Shown: positions 40,509-50,454 of the stretch, one piece after another
How the letters are laid out: each line of letters starts with the position of its first letter
How positions within the stretch are numbered: position 1 is the first letter of the stretch
Assembly (NCBI GenBank): GCA_023663945.1
Contig: JAMPGL010000002.1
Span: 1-64,000 of the forward strand
Length of the DNA stretch: 64,000 nt
DNA from: Lachnospiraceae bacterium
Lineage (GTDB): Bacteria > Bacillota > Clostridia > Lachnospirales > Lachnospiraceae
Direction: 5' to 3'
Translations under genes and position numbers: made by a program
The notes under the pieces: generated by a model
What the model was told of the DNA's origin: nothing
The model's input: the letters and a program-made list of their open reading frames with translations, nothing else
The model's database searches: none

Positions 40509-43154
40509 ATGGCTGAGATGACACCGATGATGCAGCAGTATCTGGAAACAAAGAAGGAGTACAAAGACTGCATTTTATTTTATCGGCTGGGAGATTTTTA
40601 TGAAATGTTCTTTGAGGATGCCCTGACGGCGTCCAGAGAACTTGAAATTACGCTGACAGGCAAAAACTGCGGGCTGGAGGAACGCGCCCCCATGTGCGGG
40701 ATTCCCTATCATGCGGTGGATGGATATTTGAATAAGCTGGTATCTAAGGGGTACAAGGTGGCAATCTGTGAACAGATGGAAGACCCCAAGCTGGCAAAAG
40801 GACTGGTCAAAAGGGATGTAGTCCGGATTGTTACCCCCGGAACCAATTTAAATGTTCAATCGCTGGACGAGAGCCGTAATAATTTTTTGATGAGCATTGC
40901 CTTTTTTCAAGGGAAGACAGGGATTTCCATTGCAGATGTCACCACGGGAGATTATTTTCTTACGGAAGTGGAAGATGATAAGAAACTGTTAGATGAGGTC
41001 AATAAATATCATCCCAGTGAAATTGTCTGCAACGATGCGTTTTTAGTGAGCGGAATTGACGTGGAAGACTTAAAGGGCAGAATGAATATTGCGGTTTATC
41101 CGCTAGAAGCTCATTTTTTTGATGAAGACAGGTGCCGTAAGAGCCTTTTAAAGCATTTTCATGTCACCACTCTTCAGGGCATGGGGATTGAGGATTTCCC
41201 TTCCGGGCTGATTGCGGCGGGGGCATTGATGCTGTATCTCACGGACACGCAAAAGACATCCTTAGACCATATGACCCATTTGTATCCCTATCTGACCAGC
41301 CGTTATATGCTCCTTGACAGTTCCACCAGAAGGAATTTGGAGCTTACGGAAACGCTTCGGGAAAAGCAGAAAAGAGGGTCTCTTTTGGGCGTCTTAGATA
41401 AGACCCGCACGGCGATGGGGGCAAGGTGCTTAAGGCAGTATATTGAACAGCCCCTTATCGATAAAGAACAGATTCTTAAGCGTCTGGATAGTGTTGAGGC
41501 ATTATCCGCGCAGGCAATCAGCCGGGATGAGATCCGGGAGTATTTAAATCCCATTTACGACTTAGAAAGGCTTCTTGGAAAAGTCAGCTATAAGACGGCA
41601 AATCCCAGGGATTTAATTGCATTCCGCAATTCCCTGCAGATGCTTCCCCATATCAAAACTCTGTTATCGGACTTTGATGCGGAGCTTTTAAAAGAAATTC
41701 AGGAGGAGATTGACGACCTTTCCGATATTTGTGCGCTGATTGAAAATTCTATTCTGGACGAACCGCCCATTACTATCCGGGAGGGCGGAATTATCAAGGA
41801 CGGATTTGATGAGACAATCGATACGCTCCGCCATGCCAAAACAGAGGGGAAGGACTGGCTGGCAAAGCTGGAAGAGGAAGATCGGGAGCGGACGGGAATT
41901 AAAAATCTCCGCATCCGTTATAATAAGGTGTTTGGTTATTATTACGAGGTGACCAATTCCTTTAAAAATCTGGTGCCGGAGGATTATATCCGGAAACAGA
42001 CGCTGACAAACGCGGAACGCTATACCAACGCACGCCTAAAGGAATTGGAAGATACCATTTTAAACGCGGAGGACAAGCTTTACGGGCTGGAATATGACCT
42101 GTTCTGTAAGATACGCGATGCTATTGCGGGCGAAATGGAACGAATCCAGCGCACCGCCAAGGCGATTGCACGTCTGGATGTGTCTGCCTCCTTTTCCCTG
42201 CTTGCGGAGCGCAATCATTATGTGCGCCCCGCCATCAACGAAAAGGGAATCATTGACATTAAGGCGGGACGGCATCCGGTGGTGGAGCAGATGATCACCG
42301 GAGACATGTTTATCGCCAACGATACCTATTTGGATAACCATAAGTTCTGCGTTTCCATCATTACCGGACCGAATATGGCAGGAAAGTCTACCTACATGCG
42401 GCAGGTTGCGCTGATTGTGCTGATGGCGCAGATTGGCTGCTTTGTTCCGGCTTCAAGCGCCAATATCGGTTTGGTGGACCGAATCTTTACGAGAGTGGGG
42501 GCTTCGGATGACTTGGCAAGCGGTCAGAGTACCTTTATGGTGGAGATGAACGAGGTTGCCAACATCTTAAGAAATGCGACCGCGGACAGCCTGCTTATTT
42601 TGGACGAAATCGGCAGGGGAACTTCGACCTTTGACGGGCTCTCCATTGCCTGGGCGGTGATTGAGCATATCAGCAACAAAAAGCTTCTTGGTGCAAAGAC
42701 GCTGTTTGCCACGCATTACCACGAGCTTACGGAACTGGAAGGCAAAATGAACAATGTAAACAATTATTGCATTGCCGTCAAGGAAAAGGGAGACGACATT
42801 GTGTTCCTGCGCAAGATCATCCGGGGCGGTGCTGATAAAAGCTACGGGATTCAGGTAGCAAAGCTTGCCGGGGTGCCGGACATGGTGATTGACCGTGCCA
42901 AGGAGATTTTATTACAGCTTGTGGATAATGACGTGTTGGAAAAGGTGCAGAGCATTGTAGTCGATCAAAAGGAGACCAGACACAAGGCGGTAAAATATGA
43001 TGAGGTGGACTTGACGCAGATGTCCCTCTTTGACACAGTAACCGATGAGGATGTGCTGAATGAATTAAAGGAGATTGACGTGTCGAATCTGACGCCGCTT
43101 GATGCGTTAAATACCCTTTACCGGCTTCAGAACAAGTTAAAAAACAGATGGTAA
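40509..43154 (+). CDS. mutS: DNA mismatch repair protein MutS
   Basis: 881 residues. The mismatch-binding N-terminus has MMQQYLETKKEY and FYRLGDFYEMFFEDA (the Phe-x-Glu motif). The ATPase has TGPNMAGKSTYMRQ (Walker A), STFMVEMNE, LLILDEIGRGTSTFDG (Walker B) and FATHYHELTEL. It recognises mismatches with MutL. ATG at 40509 follows GGAGGAAG; upstream in-frame codons overlap miaB. A small hairpin lies in the 55-bp gap before mutL. Confidence 0.95.
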   Translation: MAEMTPMMQQYLETKKEYKDCILFYRLGDFYEMFFEDALTASRELEITLTGKNCGLEERAPMCGIPYHAVDGYLNKLVSKGYKVAICEQMEDPKLAKGLVKRDVVRIVTPGTNLNVQSLDESRNNFLMSIAFFQGKTGISIADVTTGDYFLTEVEDDKKLLDEVNKYHPSEIVCNDAFLVSGIDVEDLKGRMNIAVYPLEAHFFDEDRCRKSLLKHFHVTTLQGMGIEDFPSGLIAAGALMLYLTDTQKTSLDHMTHLYPYLTSRYMLLDSSTRRNLELTETLREKQKRGSLLGVLDKTRTAMGARCLRQYIEQPLIDKEQILKRLDSVEALSAQAISRDEIREYLNPIYDLERLLGKVSYKTANPRDLIAFRNSLQMLPHIKTLLSDFDAELLKEIQEEIDDLSDICALIENSILDEPPITIREGGIIKDGFDETIDTLRHAKTEGKDWLAKLEEEDRERTGIKNLRIRYNKVFGYYYEVTNSFKNLVPEDYIRKQTLTNAERYTNARLKELEDTILNAEDKLYGLEYDLFCKIRDAIAGEMERIQRTAKAIARLDVSASFSLLAERNHYVRPAINEKGIIDIKAGRHPVVEQMITGDMFIANDTYLDNHKFCVSIITGPNMAGKSTYMRQVALIVLMAQIGCFVPASSANIGLVDRIFTRVGASDDLASGQSTFMVEMNEVANILRNATADSLLILDEIGRGTSTFDGLSIAWAVIEHISNKKLLGAKTLFATHYHELTELEGKMNNVNNYCIAVKEKGDDIVFLRKIIRGGADKSYGIQVAKLAGVPDMVIDRAKEILLQLVDNDVLEKVQSIVVDQKETRHKAVKYDEVDLTQMSLFDTVTDEDVLNELKEIDVSNLTPLDALNTLYRLQNKLKNRW

Positions 43155-43209
43155 AGCTTAGCGTCTAAAATGATTTTTAGACAGAGGAAGGAAAACAGGT
43201 AGATAAGGT

Positions 43210-45090
43210 ATGCCCCAAATCAATTTATTAAGTCAAAGCACCATTGATCAGATTGCAGCCGGCGAGGTGGTGGAACGCCCTTTAAACGTGGTCAAGGAGC
43301 TCACTGAAAACGCCATTGACGCAGGTGCGGATGCCATTACCGTAGAGATCAAGGAGGGCGGAATCTCTCTGGTTCGGGTTACGGATAACGGATGCGGAAT
43401 TGAAAAAGATCAGATTCAAAAGGCATTTTTGCGCCACGCCACCAGCAAAATCTCATCCATCGATGATTTGAGCAGTACGATGAGCCTGGGGTTTCGCGGG
43501 GAGGCGCTTTCCAGCATTGCCGCCGTTTCCCAAGTGGAGGTGATTACCAAGCCTCATGAGGAGCTTACCGGAATCCGCTATGCCATAGCAGGCGGGAAGG
43601 AAGAGGAGATTGAGGAGGTAGGAGCTCCCGACGGTACCACCTTTTTGGTTCACAATTTGTTTTATAACATTCCGGCAAGAAAGAAATTTTTGAAACAGCC
43701 CCAGACGGAGGGCAGTTATGTAGCCGATATGATGGAACATCTTGCATTATCCCATCCGGAATGCTCTATCAAGTTTGTAAACGGCGGGCAGGTTCGTTTT
43801 CACACGTCGGGCAACGGAAATTTAAAGGAAATCATTTACCGGATTTACGGCAGGGATATTGCAGATTCGCTTATTCCCTTTCAGTATGAAGGGGAAGGGT
43901 TTTCCGTGGAGGGATACTTAGGAAAGCCGGAGCTTAACCGGTCTAATCGAAATTTTGAGATTTGTTTTATGAATGGCAGGTATATTCACAGTGATGTGAT
44001 TGTTAAAGCCATGGAGGAGGGGTACCGTTCCTATCTGATGCAGCATAAATTCCCTTTCTATGTGCTGCACTTTAAAATGGATCAGTCCGCAATTGACGTT
44101 AATGTTCATCCGGCAAAGATGGAAATCCGGATTCACAAAGGGAAGGAGCTGTATGAGGAGCTTTCCGGGCAGGCGGCGGCGTGCCTGCACAGGCAGGAGC
44201 TGATACCGGAGGTAAAGCTTGCCGAAGACCCGAAGGAGGTCAAAGCGCCTCAAAAAACGCCGGAACCCTTTGAGGTGAACCGCGCTAAGATGCTGGTGAA
44301 GGAGAGTGAGGATTATCCTGCAAAACAGCCAAATGTGCAGGATTTCCTGCAAAACGTCACATATAACCGTATTATTGGGGAGGCTGTTCCTGCAAAAAAG
44401 GACAAAAATGCAGGAATACACGCTAATGTCATTAAATCTTCCGAACAGGTGATCGTGGAGAGACCGGTGCAGCTTGAACTGTTTGAGGATCGTTTCCTTT
44501 CGGAGGAGGCGCGCGCCTCTTATAGGATTTTGGGACAGGTTTTTGACACTTACTGGCTGGTAGCTCTAAAGGATAAGCTGTTTATCATTGACCAGCATGC
44601 GGCGCATGAAAAGGTAAAATATGAACGGCTTGTAAAAGAACTGAAAGAAAGGGCGGTCACATCCCAGACCTTAAATCCTCCAGTGGTCTTATCCCTTACC
44701 GGAAGGGAGGAGGAGCTTCTTAAGGAGTTTTGGAACAGCTTTGCCGCCCTTGGATTTGAGATGGAAGAGTTTGGAAGCTCATCTTACATGATCCGCTCCA
44801 TGCCGGTGGATTTATACGGATGCAGTGAAAAAGAGTTTTTTGTGGATATTTTGGATGAAATTGCAGATAATCCCATGAGGGGAACGCCGGATGTGATCCT
44901 GCAGAAGCTTGCATCCATGGCGTGCAAGGCGGCGGTAAAGGGGAATCATTCTCTGAGCCGGGCGGAAGCGGAGGCTTTAATTGATGAACTGCTTAAGCTG
45001 GAAGACCCCTATCATTGTCCCCATGGAAGACCTACCATTATTTCTATGACCAAATATGAATTGGAAAAAAAGTTTAAGCGGATTGTTTGA
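43210..45090 (+). CDS. mutL: DNA mismatch repair endonuclease MutL
   Basis: 626 residues. GHKL ATPase motifs: VVKELTENAIDAG, VTDNGCGI, MSLGFRGEALSSIAAVS. The C-terminal dimerisation domain keeps the endonuclease motif DQHAAHEKVKYE and the late CxH motif CPHGRP, so this is a nicking-competent MutL, as expected for bacteria without MutH. It follows mutS and overlaps the open frame leading into miaA. Confidence 0.95.
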   Translation: MPQINLLSQSTIDQIAAGEVVERPLNVVKELTENAIDAGADAITVEIKEGGISLVRVTDNGCGIEKDQIQKAFLRHATSKISSIDDLSSTMSLGFRGEALSSIAAVSQVEVITKPHEELTGIRYAIAGGKEEEIEEVGAPDGTTFLVHNLFYNIPARKKFLKQPQTEGSYVADMMEHLALSHPECSIKFVNGGQVRFHTSGNGNLKEIIYRIYGRDIADSLIPFQYEGEGFSVEGYLGKPELNRSNRNFEICFMNGRYIHSDVIVKAMEEGYRSYLMQHKFPFYVLHFKMDQSAIDVNVHPAKMEIRIHKGKELYEELSGQAAACLHRQELIPEVKLAEDPKEVKAPQKTPEPFEVNRAKMLVKESEDYPAKQPNVQDFLQNVTYNRIIGEAVPAKKDKNAGIHANVIKSSEQVIVERPVQLELFEDRFLSEEARASYRILGQVFDTYWLVALKDKLFIIDQHAAHEKVKYERLVKELKERAVTSQTLNPPVVLSLTGREEELLKEFWNSFAALGFEMEEFGSSSYMIRSMPVDLYGCSEKEFFVDILDEIADNPMRGTPDVILQKLASMACKAAVKGNHSLSRAEAEALIDELLKLEDPYHCPHGRPTIISMTKYELEKKFKRIV

Positions 45091-45092
45091 AT

Positions 45093-46043
45093 ATGATAAA
45101 ATCAGATACCAAAAAGAAATTAATTATATTGACGGGTCCTACGGCATCAGGCAAAAGTGCGCTGGCAGTTTCTCTGGCAAAGCGGATTGGGGGAGAAATC
45201 ATCTCGGCGGATTCCATGCAGGTTTACCGCGGTATGGACATTGGCTCGGCAAAGATTAAACAGGAGGAGATGGATGGCATTCCCCATCATTTAATCGATA
45301 TTCTGATGCCCGAAGAGGAATTTAACGTGGTGCGCTTTCAGCAGCTTGCCAAGGAGGCACTTTCCGGTATCTATGAGAGAGGGCACATCCCCATCGTCGC
45401 GGGAGGAACCGGATTTTACATTCAGGCGCTTTTGTATGATATTGATTTTTCACAGGAAGAGGAGCATTCTGAGATTCGGAAAAAGCTGGAAGAGGAGGCG
45501 GAGATTTATGGGACGGAGATTCTGCATGAGCGTCTTGCAGACGTAGACCCTGCCTCCGCTGGGGCGATTCATCCCAATAACCGAAAACGGGTGATCCGCG
45601 CACTGGAATTTTGGGAACTGCACGGATACCCGATTTCCCTGCATAACGAACAGCAAAGACAGCGGACGTCCCCCTATTCCTTCTGTTATTTTGTGCTGAC
45701 CGATGAAAGGGCGCGTCTCTATAGCAAGATTGAGGCAAGAGTGGACGAAATGCTTGCGGAAGGTCTTGTAAGCGAAGTCTCAAAATTGAAAAATATGGGG
45801 TGCCACAGCGGGATGGTGTCCATGCAGGGTTTAGGCTACAAGGAAATCCTAAATTTCTTAGAAGGAGCCTGCACCTTAGAAGAAGCCGTGTATCAGATCA
45901 AGAGGAATACCCGCCATTTTGCCAAAAGACAGCTTACTTGGTTCGGCAGGGAGCGGGATGTGCTGTGGATCAACAAAAAAGATTACGGCTATTCGGATGC
46001 AAAAATATTGGAATACATGGAAGCCTGCATTCAAAAGCTGTGA
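45093..46043 (+). CDS. miaA: tRNA dimethylallyltransferase MiaA
   Basis: 316 residues. P-loop LTGPTASGKSALAV, then DSMQVYRGMDIGSAKI, PHHLIDI, VAGGTGFYI and the RNRKRVIRALE-type segment (NNRKRVIRALEFW). It adds the dimethylallyl group to A37 of tRNA, the substrate of MiaB. ATG at 45093 is 2 bp after the mutL stop. Confidence 0.94.
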   Translation: MIKSDTKKKLIILTGPTASGKSALAVSLAKRIGGEIISADSMQVYRGMDIGSAKIKQEEMDGIPHHLIDILMPEEEFNVVRFQQLAKEALSGIYERGHIPIVAGGTGFYIQALLYDIDFSQEEEHSEIRKKLEEEAEIYGTEILHERLADVDPASAGAIHPNNRKRVIRALEFWELHGYPISLHNEQQRQRTSPYSFCYFVLTDERARLYSKIEARVDEMLAEGLVSEVSKLKNMGCHSGMVSMQGLGYKEILNFLEGACTLEEAVYQIKRNTRHFAKRQLTWFGRERDVLWINKKDYGYSDAKILEYMEACIQKL

Positions 46044-46084
46044 GAGCAAAGGGCGTTTATGCTTGGAAAGGAGAATATTTTGTT

Positions 46085-47395
46085 TTGACATCGTCTGATA
46101 AAAAGGAAATCTACCTGAAAATGGGGATTTCAGAAGAGGTATATGAATATGGGGAGGGAGTGTGGAACTCCCTGCATGACAGGTGGGCGGAAATTGACGA
46201 GCTTTCCGAATACAATCAATTAAAGGTGATTAACGCCATGCAGAAAAATCAAGTCAGTGAGGCGTGCCTTTTGGGAACCACCGGATACGGTTATGGCGAC
46301 CTTGGAAGAGAAACGCTTGAAAAGGTCTATGCAGATATTTTTAACACGCAGGACGCGCTTGTCAGACCGCAGATTACCTGTGGGACTCATGCGCTGGCGC
46401 TGGCACTTATGAGCAATCTCCGTCCGGGGGATGAGCTGCTTTCTCCGGTTGGGAAGCCTTATGATACGCTGGAGGAGGTAATCGGAATCCGTCCGTCTAA
46501 AGGATCCCTTGCAGAATACGGAATCCGCTACGCGCAAGTGGATTTATTGCCGGACGGAAGCTTTGATTATGAGGGAATCAGGAGGGCGATAAAGCCCGAA
46601 ACCAAAATGGTGACCATCCAGCGTTCGAAAGGGTATCAGACAAGACCTACGCTTTCGGTAGGGCGGATTGGAGAGTTAATCCGTTTTATCAAGGAACAGA
46701 AGCAGGATATCATCTGTATGGTGGATAATTGTTACGGAGAGTTTACGGAGCGGGAGGAGCCCTCGGATGCGGGTGCCGATCTGGTGGTGGGGTCTCTCAT
46801 CAAAAATCCGGGAGGCGGTCTGGCTCCGATTGGAGGCTACCTTGCCGGAAAGAAAGCGTACATTGAAAACGCGGCGTATCGGCTTACATCTCCGGGGCTG
46901 GGCAAGGAGGTGGGCGCTTCCCTTACCGCCCTTCCAGCTTTTTATCAGGGGTTATTCCTTGCCCCTTCGGTCACCGCAAATGCGCTTAAGGCGGCAATTT
47001 TTGCGGCAAATTTATACGAAGGATTAGGATTTGCGGTTATTCCGAACGGAAAGGAGCCTCGGCACGACATTATTCAGGCGGTGACCTTTGGAACCCCCGA
47101 GGGCGTCATTGCCTTTTGTCAGGGAATCCAGCAGGCGGCGGCAGTTGACGGGCATGTGACTCCGGAACCTTGGGACATGCCGGGATATGACAGCCCGGTG
47201 ATTATGGCGGCAGGAGCTTTTGTGTCCGGTTCCTCCATTGAGCTCAGTGCCGACGGACCGATTAAACCGCCGTATTCCGTCTATTTTCAGGGCGGTCTTA
47301 CTTGGCAGCACGGCAAATTCGGCATTTTAAAAAGTATGCAGAAACTGGTAGAAAAAGGAATCATCCTGAAAGATTTTAGCAAACGAAACTTATAA
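46085..47395 (+). CDS. PLP-dependent 'aluminium resistance' / methionine gamma-lyase-like protein
   Basis: 436 residues. Family signature: YNQLKVINAMQKNQVSEACL, then LGTTGYGYGDLGRETLE, RPQITCGTHALALAL, DNCYGEFTE and SLIKNPGGGLAP, where Lys is the likely PLP lysine. The fold is type I PLP (Cys/Met metabolism class). The name comes from an old aluminium-tolerance phenotype; the real substrate is unclear, probably a sulfur amino acid. The start is uncertain: TTG 46085 has GGAAAGGAG 11 bp upstream; GTG 46040 overlaps miaA. Confidence 0.82.
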   Translation: MTSSDKKEIYLKMGISEEVYEYGEGVWNSLHDRWAEIDELSEYNQLKVINAMQKNQVSEACLLGTTGYGYGDLGRETLEKVYADIFNTQDALVRPQITCGTHALALALMSNLRPGDELLSPVGKPYDTLEEVIGIRPSKGSLAEYGIRYAQVDLLPDGSFDYEGIRRAIKPETKMVTIQRSKGYQTRPTLSVGRIGELIRFIKEQKQDIICMVDNCYGEFTEREEPSDAGADLVVGSLIKNPGGGLAPIGGYLAGKKAYIENAAYRLTSPGLGKEVGASLTALPAFYQGLFLAPSVTANALKAAIFAANLYEGLGFAVIPNGKEPRHDIIQAVTFGTPEGVIAFCQGIQQAAAVDGHVTPEPWDMPGYDSPVIMAAGAFVSGSSIELSADGPIKPPYSVYFQGGLTWQHGKFGILKSMQKLVEKGIILKDFSKRNL

Positions 47396-47508
47396 AAAAA
47401 CTATGAAATTAGTATACATAATTTGCCAACTGTGTTAATATAAATGTTGGTTATGGGATGAAACATCGGTTGAAGTCCTGTCTACAAAAGATTTTCGGAG
47501 GTATTTTC

Positions 47509-47745
47509 ATGCGTAAAAATAATTGGGCGTGCTTTCTATTGATTCTTGCCGGTATTGTAATCGGCGGTTTCATCGGAAATCTCTTCCCCAGCACATGGCT
47601 TAATTACGGTCAGACTTTTGGGTTATCATCCCCTATTGTTTTTGATATGGGAATCCTTTGTATTACCTTCGGACTTACCATTAAGATTACCGTGGCAAGC
47701 ATTATAGGGATTGTGATCGGCATTTTAATCTATCGATTCATCTGA
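47509..47745 (+). CDS. DUF4321 family small membrane protein
   Basis: 78 residues with two or three hydrophobic helices (WACFLLILAGIVIGGFIGNL; FDMGILCITFGLTIKITVAS; IIGIVIGILIYRF), fitting DUF4321, which is usually found near radC and mreB in Clostridia. CGGAGG precedes the ATG. Function unknown. The 113-bp gap upstream shows no clear feature. Confidence 0.82.
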   Translation: MRKNNWACFLLILAGIVIGGFIGNLFPSTWLNYGQTFGLSSPIVFDMGILCITFGLTIKITVASIIGIVIGILIYRFI

Positions 47746-47790
47746 TTTTCTTTACATTCCAAATGAGAGAAGGGATTGGAAAGGAAATGA

Positions 47791-48477
47791 ATGATACAAG
47801 AAGAATTATTAACGAAGGAACTGCCCTATGAGAAGTTCCTTACCTTAGGTCCGGGGGCACTGACGGAAGCGGAGCTGATTGCCATTATTTTAAGAACCGG
47901 CACGCGGAACTGTTCCGCGCTTGAGCTGGCAAAGAAGGTTCTAGCCAAGGCTTCCGGCAAAAACGGCGGACTGAACGGGCTGCACCATCTTTCTTTGCAG
48001 GAATTAATGGAGATTCCCGGAATCGGAGAAGTGAAAGCAGTCAAAATTAAATGTATGGCGGAAATGGCAATCCGCATGGCAACGCAAAAAGCCGCTGAAT
48101 CTCTGAAATTTGATACGCCGGAAACAATAGCGGATTATTACATGGAGCAGATGCGCCATCTGGAAAAAGAAAAAGTTATTTTACTGCTTTTGGATAATAA
48201 ACTGCATTTGATTGAAGAATATATGTTATCACTTGGGACTGGAAATGCCTCCCTGTTATCAACCAGAGATGTATTTATCGAGGCGCTCCGGGTAAGAGCC
48301 TGTAAGATGATCCTGCTGCATAATCATCCCAGCGGAGATCCCTTTCCCAGCAGAGAAGACCTTGGAATCACACAAACGATGAAAGAAGCAGGCGAAATGA
48401 TGGATATTCCCCTGATTGACCATATTATTTTGGGAGACGGATGCTTCATCAGCCTGAAAAAAGAAGAGTTTCTATAG
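47791..48477 (+). CDS. radC: RadC/JAB-domain family protein
   Basis: 228 residues. An N-terminal HhH part (LSLQELMEIPGIGEVKAVKI) is followed by a JAMM metal-site domain (HNHPSGDPFPSRED, with the upstream acidic residue in the LHLIEEYMLSLGTG region). Though called RadC, its role in repair is not established; it precedes mreB in many Firmicutes. It lies 17 bp upstream of the mreB start. Confidence 0.9.
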   Translation: MIQEELLTKELPYEKFLTLGPGALTEAELIAIILRTGTRNCSALELAKKVLAKASGKNGGLNGLHHLSLQELMEIPGIGEVKAVKIKCMAEMAIRMATQKAAESLKFDTPETIADYYMEQMRHLEKEKVILLLLDNKLHLIEEYMLSLGTGNASLLSTRDVFIEALRVRACKMILLHNHPSGDPFPSREDLGITQTMKEAGEMMDIPLIDHIILGDGCFISLKKEEFL

Positions 48478-48494
48478 AAAGAGGGGTACTGATT

Positions 48495-49505
48495 TTGTCA
48501 AACATTGCATTTGGTATTGATTTGGGAACCAGTAATATCAAAATATTTAACCGTTCGGATGACACGATTTTAGTCGAAAAGAACATGATTGCCATCGAGA
48601 ATAAGAACACCCTGTTTGCATACGGGGATTCCGCATTTGACATGCATGAGAAGGCGCCCGGAAATATTCATATTTCTTATCCGCTTTCCAACGGCGTCAT
48701 AGCCGACATTAAGAATATGGAGCTTCTGATCAAATATTTTATCAACGACCTGACCAGAAGCAACGTTCGTCCGGGGGATTATTATATTGCGGTGCCTACG
48801 GATGTAACCGAAGTGGAAAAACGCGCCTTTTATGACCTGATCCGGGATGCGGGAGTAAAGGCAAGACGGATTATGGTAGTGGAAAAGGCGATTGCAGACG
48901 GACTTGGACTGGACATTGACGTTAAAAACTCGCAAGGCGTTTTGATTGTTAACGTTGGATTTGACACTACGGAAATTTCTATTTTATCATTAGGCGGAAT
49001 CGTGTTAAGCAGACTCATCAAAATCGGCGGACAAAAGTTTGACGACGCTATCCGTGCTGCAGTACGGCGGGAATTCAGCCTGATTATCGGCGGAAAGACT
49101 GCTGAAAGCGTTAAGATGGCGGCCAAAGACCTTGAAAAGGAAGGAAAGGGCGCATTGGTTTACGGAAGAGACATTGTGACCGGGCTTCCCGTTGAGCGGG
49201 AACTGCCTACCAGCCTGATTGACGAGGCTTTGCTTGAGCACTTCCACACGATTATTGACAATATAAGAGTGATTCTGGAGAGAACCCCTCCGGAGCTTGC
49301 GGCGGATATCTATAAGCACGGCATCTATCTGACCGGCGGAGCTTCCCAGGCAAATCACCTTGCATCGCTTATCCAGAAGGGAACCGGATTGAAAGTAAAT
49401 GTCTCCGAGAATCCGGTCACCAGTGTTGCGCTTGGCCTTGCCAAGATTATTAAGGATGACAATTACAAGTCAGTAGCCTACTCAATTGAAGGAATGAGCA
49501 AATGA
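48495..49505 (+). CDS. mreB: rod-shape actin homologue MreB
   Basis: 336 residues. Actin-fold motifs: IAFGIDLGTSNIKIF (phosphate 1), VVEKAIADGLGL, GVLIVNVGFDTTEISILSLG (phosphate 2) and GIYLTGGASQANHL (adenosine). It forms membrane filaments that guide lateral wall synthesis with MreC, MreD, RodA and PBP2, all encoded just downstream. The start is TTG at 48495 with AAAGAGGGG 8 bp upstream; upstream in-frame codons lie in radC. Overlaps mreC by 4 bp. Confidence 0.93.
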   Translation: MSNIAFGIDLGTSNIKIFNRSDDTILVEKNMIAIENKNTLFAYGDSAFDMHEKAPGNIHISYPLSNGVIADIKNMELLIKYFINDLTRSNVRPGDYYIAVPTDVTEVEKRAFYDLIRDAGVKARRIMVVEKAIADGLGLDIDVKNSQGVLIVNVGFDTTEISILSLGGIVLSRLIKIGGQKFDDAIRAAVRREFSLIIGGKTAESVKMAAKDLEKEGKGALVYGRDIVTGLPVERELPTSLIDEALLEHFHTIIDNIRVILERTPPELAADIYKHGIYLTGGASQANHLASLIQKGTGLKVNVSENPVTSVALGLAKIIKDDNYKSVAYSIEGMSK

Positions 49506-50371
49506 GTCCTATTATAAAGAAAAAAGGAGAAAAGTTTACGATGCCCGGTAAATATCTCCTTTTTATTTTAACATTACTATGCACGGGTCTGATTGTCATA
49601 ACATTCAGTACAGATCTGCTCAGCGCTCCTATCAGTGCGGTGGGCGGTTTTTTGATAGCTCCTTTACAGAACGGGATCGGCAAAGCTGGAAGCTGGTTAA
49701 ATACCCGTTCGGAGGAACTGGTTCAAATCCGCTCCCTGCTCAGTGAAAATGAAGAGTTAAAAGCCCAGATTGACGAATTGACCATGGAAAACATCAAGCT
49801 CCAGCAGGACCGCTATGAGCTTACCAATCTGCGCGAGCTGTTCGATTTGAATTCTCAGTACGATGAATATGATATGGTGGGTGCGCGGATCATTGCCAAG
49901 GACTCCGGCAACTGGTTTCATTCCTTCGTGATCAACAAAGGTTCCGCGGACGGTCTTTTGATAGATATGAATGTCCTTGCAGGAAGCGGTCTTGTGGGGC
50001 GCATTGTGGATGTGGGACCGGATTGGGCAAAGGTGATGTCGATCATTGACGATAATTCCAACACCAGCGGCATGGTCTTATCCACTTCGGACCGGCTGAT
50101 TGTCAGCGGGGATTTGGAATTGTATTCCGAGGGGTTGATCCGGTTTGAAATGCTGATTGATAATGCAGACCGTGTTGTGGAGGGAGATAAGATTGTCACT
50201 TCCAACGTAAGCGATAAATATCTTCCGGGAATTTTAATCGGCTACATATCCACCGTAAACGTAGACTCCAACAATCTGACCAAATCGGGGCTGATTACCC
50301 CGGCAGTTGATTTTGAGCATTTAGAAGAGGTTTTAGTTATCATGGAATTAAAACAGAATGTGGAGGAGTAG
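49502..50371 (+). CDS. mreC: rod-shape protein MreC
   Basis: 289 residues. An N-terminal transmembrane helix (about 17-38, YLLFILTLLCTGLIVITFS), a coiled coil (about 75-115, LLSENEELKAQIDELTMENI) and a beta-domain (GARIIAKDSGNWFHSFVINK, GLVGRIVDVGPDWAKVMSII). MreC links MreB to PBP2 on the outer side. It overlaps mreB (ATGA) and is followed by an 83-bp gap with a recurring leader motif before mreD. Confidence 0.92.
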   Translation: MSPIIKKKGEKFTMPGKYLLFILTLLCTGLIVITFSTDLLSAPISAVGGFLIAPLQNGIGKAGSWLNTRSEELVQIRSLLSENEELKAQIDELTMENIKLQQDRYELTNLRELFDLNSQYDEYDMVGARIIAKDSGNWFHSFVINKGSADGLLIDMNVLAGSGLVGRIVDVGPDWAKVMSIIDDNSNTSGMVLSTSDRLIVSGDLELYSEGLIRFEMLIDNADRVVEGDKIVTSNVSDKYLPGILIGYISTVNVDSNNLTKSGLITPAVDFEHLEEVLVIMELKQNVEE

Positions 50372-50405
50372 ATTGCAAAATCAAAGATTTTCCAATCGCG
50401 AATTT

Positions 50406-50454
50406 GTGCCTGTGCCCAAATATCGCAGGCTGAGAGAAAGGCATGGTTATTAGT
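50406..50454 (+). promoter_or_regulatory. recurring leader motif before mreD
   Basis: GTGCCTGTGCCCAAATATCG continues into CAGGCTGAGAGAAAGGCATG and GTTATTAGT before the ATG. It aligns with 29467-29514 and 60979-61027. The in-frame ATGGTTATTAGT at 50443 could be the true start. Confidence 0.5.
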